The notes under the pieces were generated by a model, which saw nothing but the letters and a program-made list of their open reading frames with translations, was not told the DNA's origin and made no database searches. From assembly GCF_902459465.1 (NCBI RefSeq), contig NC_047075.1, forward strand, positions 12,145,119 to 12,209,118: a DNA stretch of 64,000 bases. Reading direction: 5' to 3'. The position numbers were made by a program, and so were the translations under genes. This stretch comes from Asterias rubens (taxonomy: Eukaryota > Echinodermata > Asteroidea > Forcipulatida > Asteriidae). Of this stretch, positions 1 to 10,011 are shown piece after piece. Position 1 is the stretch's first letter; each line of letters opens with the position of its first letter.

Positions 1-1123
1 CTTGGCATTTCGTCTGTCTCACTGGTTACTGGTTTGGGATTGAGAAGCTTTGCCTGTCCTCTGGTTGTGACTTGACAGTTTGCGGGCTCTATGAAGAGTT
101 GGCCTGTATTGGGGTGACCAGTACATATGGCATTGAGCACATCGGTTGGAATCTCTGTTGTGAAGGAGAGGGGTTTTGGGACATCATCAGCAGGTTGTGT
201 TGTGAAGGAGACTGACGTAGAGTATGGGACTGGGTGTTGTTTTCTGGAGAGAGCATCTGCGACTGCGTTGTTCTTACCAGGTTTATACTTCACAGTGAAG
301 GAGAACTGAGAAAGAGCAGCAACCCACCGTTTGCCTGTTGCGTCCAACTTAGCTGTGGTGGTGACATAGAGTAACGGATTGTTGTCGGTGTACACAGTGA
401 AAGTACTGCCGAGAAGGTAGTCTCTAAACTTATCCGTTACTGCCCATTTCATTGCCAGGAATTCTAGCTTGTGTGCTGGATATCTCGACTCTGCTGGATT
501 TAAACCTCTGCTGGCGTAGGCTATGACGCGTTCTTGTCCATCTTGGATCTGACTGAGGACCACTCCAAGCCCAACACCAGAAGCATCGGTTTGAAGAAGA
601 AAAGGCTTCTTGTAGTCAGCGTAACCGAGGATGGGGGCTGAAATCATCACTTGTTTCAGCTGGTCAAACGATGCTTGTGTCTCTTTTGTCCAGATATAAG
701 GGGGTGGTTTGGTAGGTGCCTGCTTTCCTTTTCGTCGTGTCGGGTTGCCTGCCGTGAGCTTGTACAGTGGTGCAACTATCTTCGCATAGCCGTTCACGTA
801 GCGACGGTAGTACCCAGTGAACCCTAGGAAGCTTCGTAGTTCTTTGTGAGTGGTTGGAGTTGGCCATTCCCGTACCTGTTCGATCTTTTCAGGGTCAGTG
901 GACACACCTTTCGAAGAGACGATGTGTCCCAGATACTTGACTTCTGACTGGAGTAAGTGGCACTTTTGCGGCTTGAGTTTCAGTCCATGTTGAAGGAGAC
1001 ACGTGAAGACCTGATCCAAGCGCTCAATATGCTCGTCAAATGTGGATGAAAAGACGATGATGTCGTCGAGGTAGAGCAAACAAGTTGAGTAATTCAGCTC
1101 ACCGAGGCACATCGACTCAAAAC
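1..1123 (-). pseudogene. Ty3/Gypsy retrotransposon pol fragment (RT palm, RNase H)
   Basis: The minus strand is open from about 1123 to the left edge and reads as the second half of a Gypsy reverse transcriptase followed by RNase H. The RT active-site motif YLDDIIVFS lies near 1047-1075. It is followed by the thumb/connection motif RSFLGFTGYYRRYVNGY. RNase H residues look intact: D in TDASGVGLG (about 550-600), E in KLEFLAMKW (about 450-480) and D in YTDNNPLLYV (about 365-395). The tether AVADALSRK is near 245-270. I saw no stop in this stretch. The RT fingers are missing: similarity stops abruptly at about 1123, so this copy is truncated there, and its integrase would lie left of the window. 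It is a different family from the two Gypsy elements further right. The LINE at 1400 lies beside it but their junction is not explained. Confidence 0.85.
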
Positions 1124-1399
1124 TAAGTAAATTAACTCTAGAAAACCGTTCTCTTGTCAAAAAGAAACATGTCATAAAATAGGCTAAACTCTCCGAATAA
1201 TTTATACAAGAGGAATTTATATGAAATCTAGGGGAGAATGGATGGAAAATAGAATGCTAATTACCTGAATTGAAGACGGAGAAAATAATGAGATGTTAAG
1301 TCTCCGACGTCAAAGGAAAGAGTGACCCTCTGACGTCTTGCGGCCGATGAGGGCGCGCTAACCAGTGTATTTAAAAAGGTGAGTATGAATAAATGAAAA
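1124..1399. other. unassigned stretch between Gypsy fragment and LINE
   Basis: About 275 bases with no coding potential I can recognise. It contains a TATA-like TATTTAAAAAGG near 1369 and AATAAA-type sequence near 1389, so it could be remnant LTR or UTR sequence. I could not find a second copy in the window. Confidence 0.3.
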
Positions 1400-1409
1400 G
1401 TTCCCGGAT

Positions 1410-3367
1410 GTGAATTATTCTACTTGTCACACTACCTTCTTAGATCATGTCCTTAAACTTTATGATAAACACTTTCCTTTACAAGAGGTTAAATGTAGAT
1501 ACGATAAATGTAAGTCACCATGGTTATCTGATGGTGTTTACAACTCAATGCGGAGAAAAAACTATCTGTATAAAAAAGTTCTTAAAAATCGTACTCTGCA
1601 AAATAAATCTAATTATACTACGTACAAAAACAAGCTAAATTATTTAATAAAGGCTTCAAAGAAACAGTATTTTAGTTCGAAATTTGAAAAAAATAAGGGC
1701 AATATTAAAGGTACTTGGAAAGTGATCAATTCTGTGTTGAACAAGGGCAACCACAAGCCCAATCCCTCTTATTTTGTCCAAGATGGTGCGTCAATCGAAG
1801 GGAACAAAGAAATTAGTGAGGCATTTAATGAGTACTTTGTTAACATTGGCGCTTCACTTGCTAGAAAGCTTCCCTTATGTAACACTGCTTTTAATCCTTT
1901 CTTGACGATAAATGTTCCCATTCTCTGTTCCTTAGTCCTATTTTACAAGAAGAAATTGCAGATGTTTTAAATAATCTCCCTTCTGGCAAATCGCCAGGTT
2001 GTGATTCTTAAAATTCTTTTGTTATCAAGAAAGCCAGGTACTCCTTAGCAAAACCACTAGCCAAGATTTTCAATAGGTCTATAAGTTCTGGGGTTTTTCC
2101 AGACGGGCTTAAAATAGCTAAAGTCATTCCGGTTCATAAAGGAGGGGATAAACATGTCATTGGTAATTTCAGACCTATCTCTGTTTTATCTACTTTTTCC
2201 AAGGTATTTGAAAAGTTGATATATAGTCGCCTCATTGCATTCATAAATAAACATAACATTCTTTCTGAGTCACAGTTTGGTTTCAGGGCAAATCGCTCTA
2301 CTGAGCTAGCAACGTCTTATGTAATGAATAATTTGCTAAATGCCGTTGAAGAAAACAACGTTTCTATTGATGTATTTTTAGACCTTTAGTATTTTAGCTT
2401 TTGACACGATTAACCATGATAATTTGATATGTAAACTAGCGCATTATGGAATCCGTGGAGTAACCTTGGAGTGGTTCAAAAGCTATTTATCTAATAGAAA
2501 ACAGTTTGTTTCATATAATTCTGTCCATTCATCTGAAAAACCTATTTCTTGTGGAGTACCTCAGGGTTCTGTTTTGGGTCCTCTTCTTTTTATTATTTAT
2601 ATTAATGATATCTGTAACACATCCGAAATTATATCATTTTGTCTTTTTGCCGATGACACAAGTTTAGTGTACAGCCACAGAAATGTAGATACAGCTATTC
2701 TTACCCTTAACGTTGAATTGGTAAAAATAAGTACGTGGCTTGTTGCTAATAAACTGTGTATTAATCTACTTAAAACAAATTATATGATATTTTGTCCAAG
2801 ACAACGTAAATATATTCAATCTGTGCCTTTAATCTTAAATGGAATTGACCTACAAAGAGTAACAAGTACTAAATTCCTTGGTATAAGAATTGATGAAAAA
2901 TTTTCTTGGAAAAGTCATATTAATGATGTTGCAAGTAAAATATCAAAGAATATTGGTATAATTAATCGTCTAAACAAATTTTTACCAAGCCATGTCTTAT
3001 TAACTCTATATAATTGTTTTGTTCTTCCCTATTTAAGTTACTCAGTTCTTACTTGGGGTGGTTTGCCTACACAATGTAATAGGCTTCTTACTTTACAAAA
3101 GCGAGCTGTTAGGATCATTTCTAACGCTGGTTTTCTTGATCATACTACTGCATTATTTTGTAACCTTAAATTGTTAAAATTTAATGATCTTTATCATTTG
3201 AAATTAGGTAAATTTATGTACAAGTACATGAGTGATGCACTACCACCTTGTTTTAGCTCATTTTTTACTCTAACTACTGGCATTCATTCATACAAAACTC
3301 GAAGCACTTCAAAGAAAAATCTTTTTGTTTCTCGCAACCGAACCTCAATGTATAACAGCCTTGTTTA
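1410..3367 (+). pseudogene. LINE ORF2 reverse transcriptase, broken
   Basis: Reads as a LINE reverse transcriptase in several pieces. The N-terminal linker (1410-about 1910) is followed by a frameshift. The next piece has LPSGKSPGCDS, then an in-frame stop near 2010 and the stretch IGNFRPISVLSTFSKVFEKL. Motif A around 2375-2415 is damaged by a TAG and a shift, although DTINHDNL survives. The longest intact piece starts in the palm at 2424 and contains GVPQGSVLGPLLFIIYINDI (about 2551-2610) and the catalytic FADDTSLV (about 2647-2670). It continues through the thumb to a stop at 3366. The N-terminal endonuclease is absent. With this many lesions it cannot encode a working enzyme. Codons are strongly AT-rich compared with the Tx1-like LINE at 11-14 kb. 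Confidence 0.85.
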
Positions 3368-3610
3368 ACGCGGTGTTACATACTGGAACAATTTGGATGG
3401 TTCTGTTAAATCTGCAATCAGTCTACCTATATTCTCAAAAAATTAAAACAATTACTACTCAATGCATATTCATTATAATTATTTCATGGCTTACTTTGGG
3501 TATATTGTTGATACACCTACATTTGTTCGTATGTCCTTGTAGTCCCTTGTCTTTGTGAGTCTTATTGTTTTGTTAGTCTGTCAATAGGTTAGGGTACAAA
3601 AGCCAAGGCT
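3368..3610 (+). other. 3' UTR of the split LINE
   Basis: Non-coding continuation of the LINE between the ORF2 stop and the Gypsy-1 insertion. The rest of this UTR lies at 8870-9027. Confidence 0.6.
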
Positions 3611-3615
3611 TCACC
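3611..3615. repeat. target-site duplication TCACC, left copy (Gypsy-1)
   Basis: TCACC lies directly outside the left LTR and is repeated at 8870-8874 directly outside the right LTR. Five bases is the usual Ty3/Gypsy duplication length. Confidence 0.95.
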
Positions 3616-3791
3616 TGTAATGATCTGACAAGTACTTTAGGACGCATAAGTAAAATGACACGGACAATATTCTAACGTCATGTGTGTGCTTTCATGTTAG
3701 ATTCTCACATGTGCGTTGAAGCACTAAACATCAATAACAAACAGTAGTGTTGAAACATTGTATAATAATAACACGCATAGTGGATATTACA
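3616..3791 (-). repeat. Gypsy-1 3' LTR
   Basis: Left-hand copy of the 176-bp LTR, at the 3' end of the element because the element is on the minus strand. Termini TGTAAT...ATTACA are inverted. It is identical to 8694-8869 except for one A/G difference. Confidence 0.95.
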
Positions 3792-3806
3792 TTTCTCCCT
3801 TTTTTC
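3792..3806 (-). promoter_or_regulatory. Gypsy-1 polypurine tract
   Basis: On the minus strand the 15 bases directly before the 3' LTR are all purine (GAAAAAAGGGAGAAA). This is the expected plus-strand priming site for reverse transcription. Confidence 0.85.
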
Positions 3807-4223
3807 GGAGATTGGTGCTCTATTTTTTCTCTGATAAAATCTGCACTTGTATCTTATGCACAATACTGATTGGAAAATAAATGTTCATTTAAACTGTCCA
3901 TCTGTGTTGTTTTTTCTTAACACTGAAGTGTCCATTTCTCTCCAACTTTGAATAGTGTAGTAACTAACAAAACTTTGAAAAGTTTAAATCTTTACAACTT
4001 TCCAAAATGATAAAATCTGCCAAAATGATAAAATCTGAAAATTGTTCAGTGAAACAAAATATTTGAAAGTGTTTATTTCCTCACTTTCGCTTAGTTGATT
4101 GATTTCTCAACTGTTTGTTTTGTTACTCAAAAAATGAAAAAAAAGAAACAATTGAACACTTTTCTTTCTAGTTTTCTCAATATTTCTTTGGAGTTTGTTT
4201 TGTCTCCTTTTAGTTTGTTTGTT
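3807..4223. other. Gypsy-1 non-coding 3' region
   Basis: AT-rich sequence between the integrase stop and the polypurine tract, including a short direct repeat of CCAAAATGATAAAATCTG at about 4002-4037. No extra ORF such as env is recognisable here. Confidence 0.6.
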
Positions 4224-5246
4224 TTAAACAACATAGTCTTTAAAGTAAACTGGTCGTTGTCGGTTTCTCCCTGGTCTGGTGTTCTGAGGTGTCTTCTGCG
4301 ATGATGAAGGAGTGTGTTGCATCTGTTGTATTGTTGCGATGTCTGAAGATGGATCGATGTCGTCTGAGGGAATTTCTGGAGTGGTTTGACGTAGTAAATT
4401 CTCTCTCCAGTCGTCTGGGTCTAGTGGAATGCCATCTTGGTTTATTAGCATATCATCTGCGTTGCGTACTACAGAGTTGGCAAGCTTGAAACGACTGGCA
4501 TCGCGATATACTTCTCGACCGTCTGTAACTCTTCTGGCTGCTGTGGATGAGCTGTCAATGCGGTATATGATGTAGAAAGCTGGTTCATATGCTGTACTCC
4601 ATTTGTTCTTTTTGGCTTGTCTGAGTAGTACATAGTCTCCAACTACGAAGTTGTGTTGCTTTGTGTTTCTGTTTTCAGCATTCAGCTTCAATTTCTCCTT
4701 ATACAGTTTGTCTCGCTCATTGATGATGGTGTCTATGGTTTTTGAGGAGTTGTTTCTCGCTTGGTGATCTAGTTTGGTTCTCACCGGTCTATTCATCAAT
4801 GCCTCATATGGTGTGACATTGGTTGCTGGGTGTGGAGTCGATCGGTATCCGGTTAGCATGTCTTGGATGGCGTTCTTTCCCTGAAGATGGGAAATTTGTT
4901 CACTGCGATTCATCAACTTCATGAAGCTTTCGGCTTCACCATTGGCTCTGGCATGCTCTGGCGTAACTCGATGGTGGTGAAATCCTTCTTGTTCTGCAAA
5001 TTCTGCAAACTCTTTGGAATTGAAGGGTGGGCCATTGTCACTTTCTAGTTGTCTCGGTGTTCCATGAGTCGCGAACATCTCCTTAAGTTTCTCCTTTGTT
5101 GGTTTGAATGCGGTGGAGTAGGTTGTCCGAACTTCTGGGTATCTCGTTCGTTTGTCAACTGCTAAAAGGTTGTTGTGACCGTCCGGGTATGGTCCTCCGA
5201 AGTCTACAGCAACGATGTCCCATGGTTTCTCTGGAATGGTTGTCAT
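4224..5246 (-). CDS. Gypsy-1 integrase core and C-terminal domain
   Basis: A 340-codon open stretch encoding the retroviral-type integrase core (rve family), which inserts the cDNA into the genome. The catalytic triad is visible: D in VAVDFGGPYPDG, D in ESDNGPPFNS and E in RANGEAESFMK. It is followed by a C-terminal region with VGDYVLLRQ typical of Gypsy integrases and a charged tail. It lies in the same frame as the upstream RT/RNase H reading frame, from which it is separated by a single TAG at 5256-5258. The first ATG at 5246 is therefore probably not a natural start. The HHCC zinc finger of this integrase is encoded upstream, before the stop. Confidence 0.9.
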   Translation of the reverse strand: MTTIPEKPWDIVAVDFGGPYPDGHNNLLAVDKRTRYPEVRTTYSTAFKPTKEKLKEMFATHGTPRQLESDNGPPFNSKEFAEFAEQEGFHHHRVTPEHARANGEAESFMKLMNRSEQISHLQGKNAIQDMLTGYRSTPHPATNVTPYEALMNRPVRTKLDHQARNNSSKTIDTIINERDKLYKEKLKLNAENRNTKQHNFVVGDYVLLRQAKKNKWSTAYEPAFYIIYRIDSSSTAARRVTDGREVYRDASRFKLANSVVRNADDMLINQDGIPLDPDDWRENLLRQTTPEIPSDDIDPSSDIATIQQMQHTPSSSQKTPQNTRPGRNRQRPVYFKDYVV

Positions 5247-5255
5247 CTTGATTGG

Positions 5256-6761
5256 CTATTGCTTGTGGTCTTTGGTAGTGATTTTACATTCGTAGCATTG
5301 GCCTATGATTTGCTCAACCATGCTATTCATCAAAGGAAACCAGTATTTCTCTCGAAGCATCTGCTTTGTCTTTGTCATTCCTAAGTGTCCCAAGCTGTGT
5401 GCTGCTTTGATGACTTTTCTCTGCAAGCTGTTTGGGATTATTATTCGGTTCAGCCTGAATATGAGATCTTCCACTGTGTACAGCTCATGTCTTACCATGT
5501 AGAAAGGTGTGATGTCTGGGTCCTTTCGGTAGTGTTCCCAGTCACCCTTGTAGATTCTTTGGCTAAGTTTCTGGAGCTGGGGGTCTTGTTTAGTCTCATC
5601 TCGAATTCGGTTGATAACGACTGCATGATCCGCATCTACAACTTGCTTGATCATCTTCTCTGTGCTGCCTGTGCCTGTTTCTGGCATTGGGTGTCTAGAT
5701 AGGAAATCTAGTGGATCTGCTTCATCCTTGCCTGGCTCACAGATAACTTCGAAATCTGCATCCTGCAAGTTCATTACCCATTTCTCGATCCTAGGGGGTA
5801 GTTTGGCATTAGTCTTGTTGAACATGGGGATCAATGGTTTGTGTGCAGTGATGATCTTGAATCTTGGTGCACCTTGAAGATAGATTTGGAATCTGTTCTT
5901 TGCCCACTGGATAGATAGTGCATCTTTCTCGGTCTGACTGTATCTCTTCTCTGCATCAGTCATTGTACAGCTGATGAAGTGTACTGGTTGGAGTCCTTTG
6001 GGAGTCGCTTGGAATAGTCCAGCGGATAATCCTTCATGGAAACTCGCCTCAGCTCGTACTACGATAGGTCGTTTGGGGTCAAAGTAGGCCATAGTGTCTT
6101 CATTTGTGATGCTCTTTTTGAGTTTCTCGAATGCTGCATGTTCTGCTGGTCCCCACTTGAACTTTGTGTCTTTATGGGTCAGCTCTCTCAGGGGCGCCGT
6201 TAATGACGAATATCTGGGGATGAACTTTGCAAGGTATCCAATCATACCCAGGAAACTTCTCACAGCTTCTTTGGATTCTGGTGGCTCACTCTCCTTTACA
6301 GCTCGGACTTTGTCAGGGGTTGGCTTCAGTCCGTCTTTCGTGAATTTGTAGCCGTAGAATTCAAGTTCTTCAACACCAAATTGGCACTTGGTTGGATTGA
6401 AAGTGATGCCAAAGTCTGCAGCTCTTTGCAAGACTTGTTCTAGCGTCTGATTGTGTTCTTCTATGTTACGTCCTCCCAGTAAGATATCATCACGTTGGTT
6501 TAGGCAGTTGGGAATGTCACCAAAGATTCTGTAGATCATCTCATCAAATAGATCTTGTGATGATTTCGCACCAAAAACTAGCCTTCTCGGACGCATGTTG
6601 CCCCATGGAGTGCTGAAAGTGGCAACTGCTCTCGATTCAGGGTCTAACAAGAGTTGATGATAGCCCTGTTTCATGTCTTGCTTGGAGAATACTTTGCATT
6701 CATTGAATTTATACATGAAATCTTCAACCACTGGCCCTTGTGTGATTCTGTTCCTCTCCAT
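5256..6761 (-). pseudogene. Gypsy-1 RT - RNase H - integrase zinc finger, altered catalytic residues
   Basis: A 501-codon frame running from mid-RT to the integrase HHCC finger. The RT palm has FSKQDMKQGYHQ (first catalytic D). The usual Y/F-x-D-D box reads NQRDDILLGG: both aspartates remain but the preceding residues are changed. In RNase H the first acid is E rather than D (VVRAEASFHEG), and the usual TDHKPL reads TAHKPL, so one catalytic aspartate is lost. The tether LDFLSRHP follows, then the finger HSLGHLGM...CYECK. The frame ends at a TAG (CAA-TAG-CCA) and the integrase core continues in frame after it. The upstream RT half (to about 6765) is in another frame, so a 1-2-base indel separates them. 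Confidence 0.85.
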
Positions 6762-7858
6762 GTGTTTGGAACTCTCAAGTCGACGCTGGCTCTGATCATG
6801 TGTGGTTCAAGCTGGTCCCGTTGTGTTGTACCAAATCTGGGTTTTGGTTGGACAACAAGTGGTGAGCACCATGTGACTGGTTCACCTTGGGGAACTTCTT
6901 CGAATATGCCTTCCTTGATGCATAGGTCCAGCCATTCACAAAGTGGTTTCTGCAAATAGTATGCTACTGGTCTCGGCTTCTGTGCTACGGGAACTGCCTC
7001 TGGTTTCATGCTGAACTTGTCAAAGATTTCTTTTCCCTTCTTTATGTCTTTGATCATGCCGATACCTTTGAAGACCTGGCTGAATTTCTCTGTTATTTCT
7101 TTGATCTGAACTGGTGCAGTGGTGTTCTCAGCGACTGCTTTGACGTACAGGGTATCCTCTGGAATTCTCATGTCATTAGCTTCTGTAAGTGAGCCGTTTG
7201 GATCGAGTTGTATCATACCAAGCTTGATGAGGGTATCTTTGCTAATGAGAGGGGGTGAGTTGATTCTGCCTCTGACAACAAAAAACTTTGTTTCTGTCCC
7301 GCAAGTCTTGTTTCTGACTATGGTTTTAAATTCACCTTTCACTGGTAGGGCACTCTGCAAGGTGTGTAACTTGATGTGACTCGCTTTCAGCACCTGCGGC
7401 TTGCTTGATCTATGCTGCAGTGCTTTGTGCTGGTGTTCGTCCATGATATTCACCTCTGCTCCACTATCTGGTTCTATTCTGACATCAACATCGTCGATTC
7501 GCACCGTCATCATGCTTTGGATGTTATCTGTGTGCGCAATTCGTCGGACTTGCAGATGTTTGACGGCCTGGTCAAAAAATTCATCATCTGAAGATGTCTG
7601 GTCTTCTTCCTCTTCTTTGGTGGTTTTCTTCACCTGATTCCTCTTGTAATTTGATTTGCCATACCTCTGACTGGTAGTGGATTGTTGAGGGGCTCCGGTT
7701 TGTTTTGTTGGAGTATCAGCTCTGCAAACACTCGCAAAGTGGTTCCAACGCTGGCATTTATTGCATTTCTTGCCGTACGCAGGGCAGTTTTTGCCTTTGC
7801 TGTGTACGCCTGTCAGTCCACAGTAGTTGCATGGTGGTGATTTGTCGAATTTTTGCTT
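6671..7858 (-). pseudogene. Gypsy-1 zinc knuckles - protease - N-terminal RT
   Basis: Open frame directly following the gag TGA and in the same frame as gag. It begins with two CCHC-type knuckles (CNYCGLTGVHSKGKNC and CNKCQRWNHFASVC, about 7735-7835). An acidic linker is followed by an aspartic protease with the active site DSGAEVNIMD near 7450-7480. The RT fingers follow (KEGIFEEVPQGEPVTWCSP, ASVDLRVPN). The frame is lost at about 6765, just after VPN; the RT sequence continues in the frame of the 5256-6761 ORF. The apparent ATG at 7633 is internal and not a real start. Confidence 0.85.
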
Positions 7859-8500
7859 TCACTCTGTTGGTTTTCTTTTGTACCTTTGCTGTTTCTGAAC
7901 TTTGGCTACACTGCTAGCTTCATCTGGGGATTTCATTTTCTGTATCTGCAGTGATGTATCCTCTATCTGTGCAGCCTCTGTTAGCATTTGTGTCAATGAC
8001 CACTTCTTGTTGATTGCTTTTTGGATCAACATTTTGCTATCAATTGTCTGGATTAGATGCTCTAGAATTCTGTCATCACAGGTTTCTCCGAATTCACACT
8101 CATTGGCTTTCTCTCTCAGCCTAGCTGAATATCCTGCAGTTGTTTCAGCAGTATTAGGTTTCATTTTCAGGAACAAATATCTGGCATGGTGTTTGTTCTT
8201 CTTGGGTGTGAAGTATTCATTGAACTTTGTCTTTAGCTTGTCATACTCATTCATTTCTGCTGTGGGGTTGGGCAGACTTTTCTCTAATCTTGCAACTTCT
8301 TTCTCATCATAGATTATCAAAGCATCTTTCTTGTCTACAGGTTCAGTTATTCTAAAGTATCTGAATTCACGTTCAATCCCTTCTATCCATTCTTCCCATG
8401 CTTTCCCGGTTGTTATTTGGTCATCAGGGTGTACGAAAGGTTGTGTCTTTAGATTTCTCGTCTCTGTGACAACGGTTACTGCTATTGGTTGGTCATCCAT
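7859..8500 (-). CDS. Gypsy-1 gag (matrix/capsid part)
   Basis: A 213-codon ORF starting at the first ATG after the primer-binding site. It matches retrotransposon gag organisation: an N-terminal part with WEEWIEGIEREFRYF, then the capsid-like segment with YFTPKKNKHHARYLFLKMK and AGYSARLREKANECEFG, a pattern shared with many Gypsy gag proteins. It packages element RNA in the cytoplasm. It ends at a TGA (7859-7861). The zinc knuckles normally at the gag C-terminus continue in frame right after that TGA, so the stop is either a recent CGA-to-TGA lesion or a readthrough site. Confidence 0.85.
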   Translation of the reverse strand: MDDQPIAVTVVTETRNLKTQPFVHPDDQITTGKAWEEWIEGIEREFRYFRITEPVDKKDALIIYDEKEVARLEKSLPNPTAEMNEYDKLKTKFNEYFTPKKNKHHARYLFLKMKPNTAETTAGYSARLREKANECEFGETCDDRILEHLIQTIDSKMLIQKAINKKWSLTQMLTEAAQIEDTSLQIQKMKSPDEASSVAKVQKQQRYKRKPTE

Positions 8501-8679
8501 GCTTCTATACTGTGTATGCTACGTTACGTTGATACAGGGCACTGACTATTTTAATATAACGATCACTGGTATTTCTAGCTCCGTCTTTTCGTTCTAAATG
8601 TTTCCGTTTTGCTCTGGAAAATATAGCTATGATTTGACAAGAGATTGCTTACCAGACATCAGTAATTCTTCAGCTTTTC
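8501..8679 (-). other. Gypsy-1 5' leader
   Basis: Untranslated sequence between the primer-binding site and the gag start. No ORF is recognisable. A packaging signal would be expected here but cannot be identified from sequence alone. Confidence 0.5.
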
Positions 8680-8693
8680 ATCCTCGTCGCCAA
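8680..8693 (-). promoter_or_regulatory. Gypsy-1 primer-binding site, tRNA-Ser(GCT) type
   Basis: The plus strand here reads ATCCTCGTCGCCA, one base from the 5' LTR boundary. It matches the 3' end of animal tRNA-Ser(GCT) plus CCA as I recall that sequence. The same motif occurs in Gypsy-2 at 45180-45200. Confidence 0.75.
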
Positions 8694-8869
8694 TGTAATG
8701 ATCTGACAAGTACTTTAGGACGCATAAGTAAAATGACACGGACAATATTCTAACGTCATGTGTGTGCTTTCATGTTAGATTCTCACATGTGCGTTGAAGC
8801 ACTAAACATCAATAACAAACAGTAGTGTTGAAGCATTGTATAATAATAACACGCATAGTGGATATTACA
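8694..8869 (-). repeat. Gypsy-1 5' LTR
   Basis: Right-hand 176-bp LTR, the 5' LTR and promoter-bearing copy for this minus-strand element. One base differs from the other copy. Confidence 0.95.
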
Positions 8870-9027
8870 TCACCCAATCTAAGTTTTGCCCTTCTGACTT
8901 GTTAATAACTTTGGCTACTGTCTACAACTGCCACTGTTAATATTTATGAAAAACCAATGATGTACTATATCATGTGAGGGCAATACCGAAATAAAGGTTT
9001 ATTGAATTGAATTGAATTGAAGTGCTA
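8870..9027 (+). mobile_element. 3' end of the split LINE with TTGAA-type tail
   Basis: Begins with the right copy of the TCACC duplication (8870-8874) and continues the LINE 3' UTR. It ends in AATAAAGG followed by tandem ATTGA/TTGAA units near 9000-9023, the short tandem 3' tail typical of CR1/L2-type LINEs. Together with 1400-3615 it makes one element. Confidence 0.8.
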
Positions 9028-9627
9028 CTTTTGGCAATGAAGGGCAACCCACAGTGTGGTGCTACTGCAGACGAGCAGATTTGAAGGCACAATTTGTCTC
9101 ATGTTATTCTGATAAATGTCAATAAAAAAAGTTTCATATGAGCTGTGTTAAACTACAAGTTGCTCCAAAGCGCAAGTGGTTCTGTAAAGATTGTAGAAAG
9201 GAAGAGGAATAATTGTTTATTAAGACAAAGAAAGCAAATGAAGGCAAAATTAGTGTTTTGTTTCAAGTAGTCTTTGTACATTTATTTTTCAGCAAAAAAT
9301 CTCACTTTTTCTGACTGCTACATGTGAATGTTAATTAGAGAGAAATCTAAGACATCTCAATCAGATTGAAGAAAGTGGTTCAGTATCTGTTGTCATACCT
9401 GGAATATTTAACAACTTATTCATAACCTGAGAATGCACACAAACCATCCAAAAGACCACAGCACTTTTCTGAGGATTCACACCAGTATTAACTTTACAAA
9501 CAATCAGTTTTCAGATTTAAAAAACTGAACAACTTTGTTTCTCAATTATCACCAAAGCTACTAATGTATATCATGCCTTTATATTTTGTTAGACAGAATC
9601 TTTTGTGCTTTGAAATGGTTTGTGGTA
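9028..9627. other. anonymous AT-rich DNA
   Basis: No gene, repeat pair or splice-bounded exon that I can support in this stretch. Confidence 0.5.
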
Positions 9628-10011
9628 TTAAGGGCACTGGACATTATTGGTAATTACTCAAAATAATTATTGATTTGGTGGCATAAAAACTAACTTGGCA
9701 ATGAGCATGGGAGAGCTGTTGATAGTATAAAACATTGTGAGAAATAGCTCCCTCTGAAGTAACATGGTTTTTGAGAAAGAAGTAAATTCTCACTAAAATA
9801 TTTGAATTGAATTCGAGACCTCAGCTGAGGTCTCGAAATCAAGCATTTGAAAGCATATAACTTGTGCGTAACTTGAGCGTTTTTTCTTTCATTATTATAT
9901 CTCAACTTCAACGAGCAATTTTCACATATTAGAAATTGTCTGCATATGTTGAGATACACCAAGTGAGAAGACTGGTCTTTGACAATTACCAATAGTCTCC
10001 AGTGTCTTTAA
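9628..10011. repeat. TTAA-flanked MITE, family M1, copy A
   Basis: A 384-bp non-coding element beginning TTAAGGGCACTGGACATTAT and ending with the imperfect inverse (CCAGTGTCTTTAA), so terminal inverted repeats are flanked by TTAA. A perfect 22-bp palindrome, CGAGACCTCAGCTGAGGTCT + CG, sits at 9814-9835. It aligns along its whole length with 49995-50382. TTAA targeting suggests mobilisation by a piggyBac-like transposase (inference). Confidence 0.85.

Larger units (their letters stand above)
1400..3615 (+). mobile_element. 5'-truncated LINE (CR1/Jockey group), left part
   Basis: Non-LTR retrotransposon on the plus strand that begins inside ORF2, downstream of where an endonuclease domain would be, as expected for 5' truncation. 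Its 3' untranslated region is interrupted at 3615 by insertion of Gypsy-1. The LINE resumes at 8870 and ends in a TTGAA-type tandem tail near 9000-9027. Clade assignment (CR1/Jockey/L2 group) rests on the RT motifs and the pentanucleotide tail and is approximate. Confidence 0.8.
3616..8869 (-). mobile_element. Gypsy-1: full-length young Ty3/Gypsy LTR retrotransposon
   Basis: A 5254-bp element transcribed on the minus strand. Two 176-bp LTRs (3616-3791 and 8694-8869) begin TGTAAT and end ATTACA and differ at one position that I found (GAAACATT versus GAAGCATT). It is flanked by TCACC duplications. Order on the minus strand: LTR, primer-binding site, gag, zinc knuckles, protease, RT, RNase H, integrase, polypurine tract, LTR. 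It sits inside the 3' UTR of an older LINE. The near-identical LTRs indicate recent insertion, yet the coding frame carries two in-frame stops and one frameshift. Confidence 0.95.

Noticed and set aside
3807..4223. env-like third gene in Gypsy-1
   Set aside because: Only about 400 bp between integrase and the polypurine tract, without a signal peptide or open frame of suitable length.
4224..8597. Many plus-strand ORFs across Gypsy-1
   Set aside because: Antisense to gag and pol, with no similarity of their own.
9814..9835. 22-bp palindrome as a transcription-factor operator
   Set aside because: It is the conserved centre of a MITE and recurs, in altered form, in copy B.
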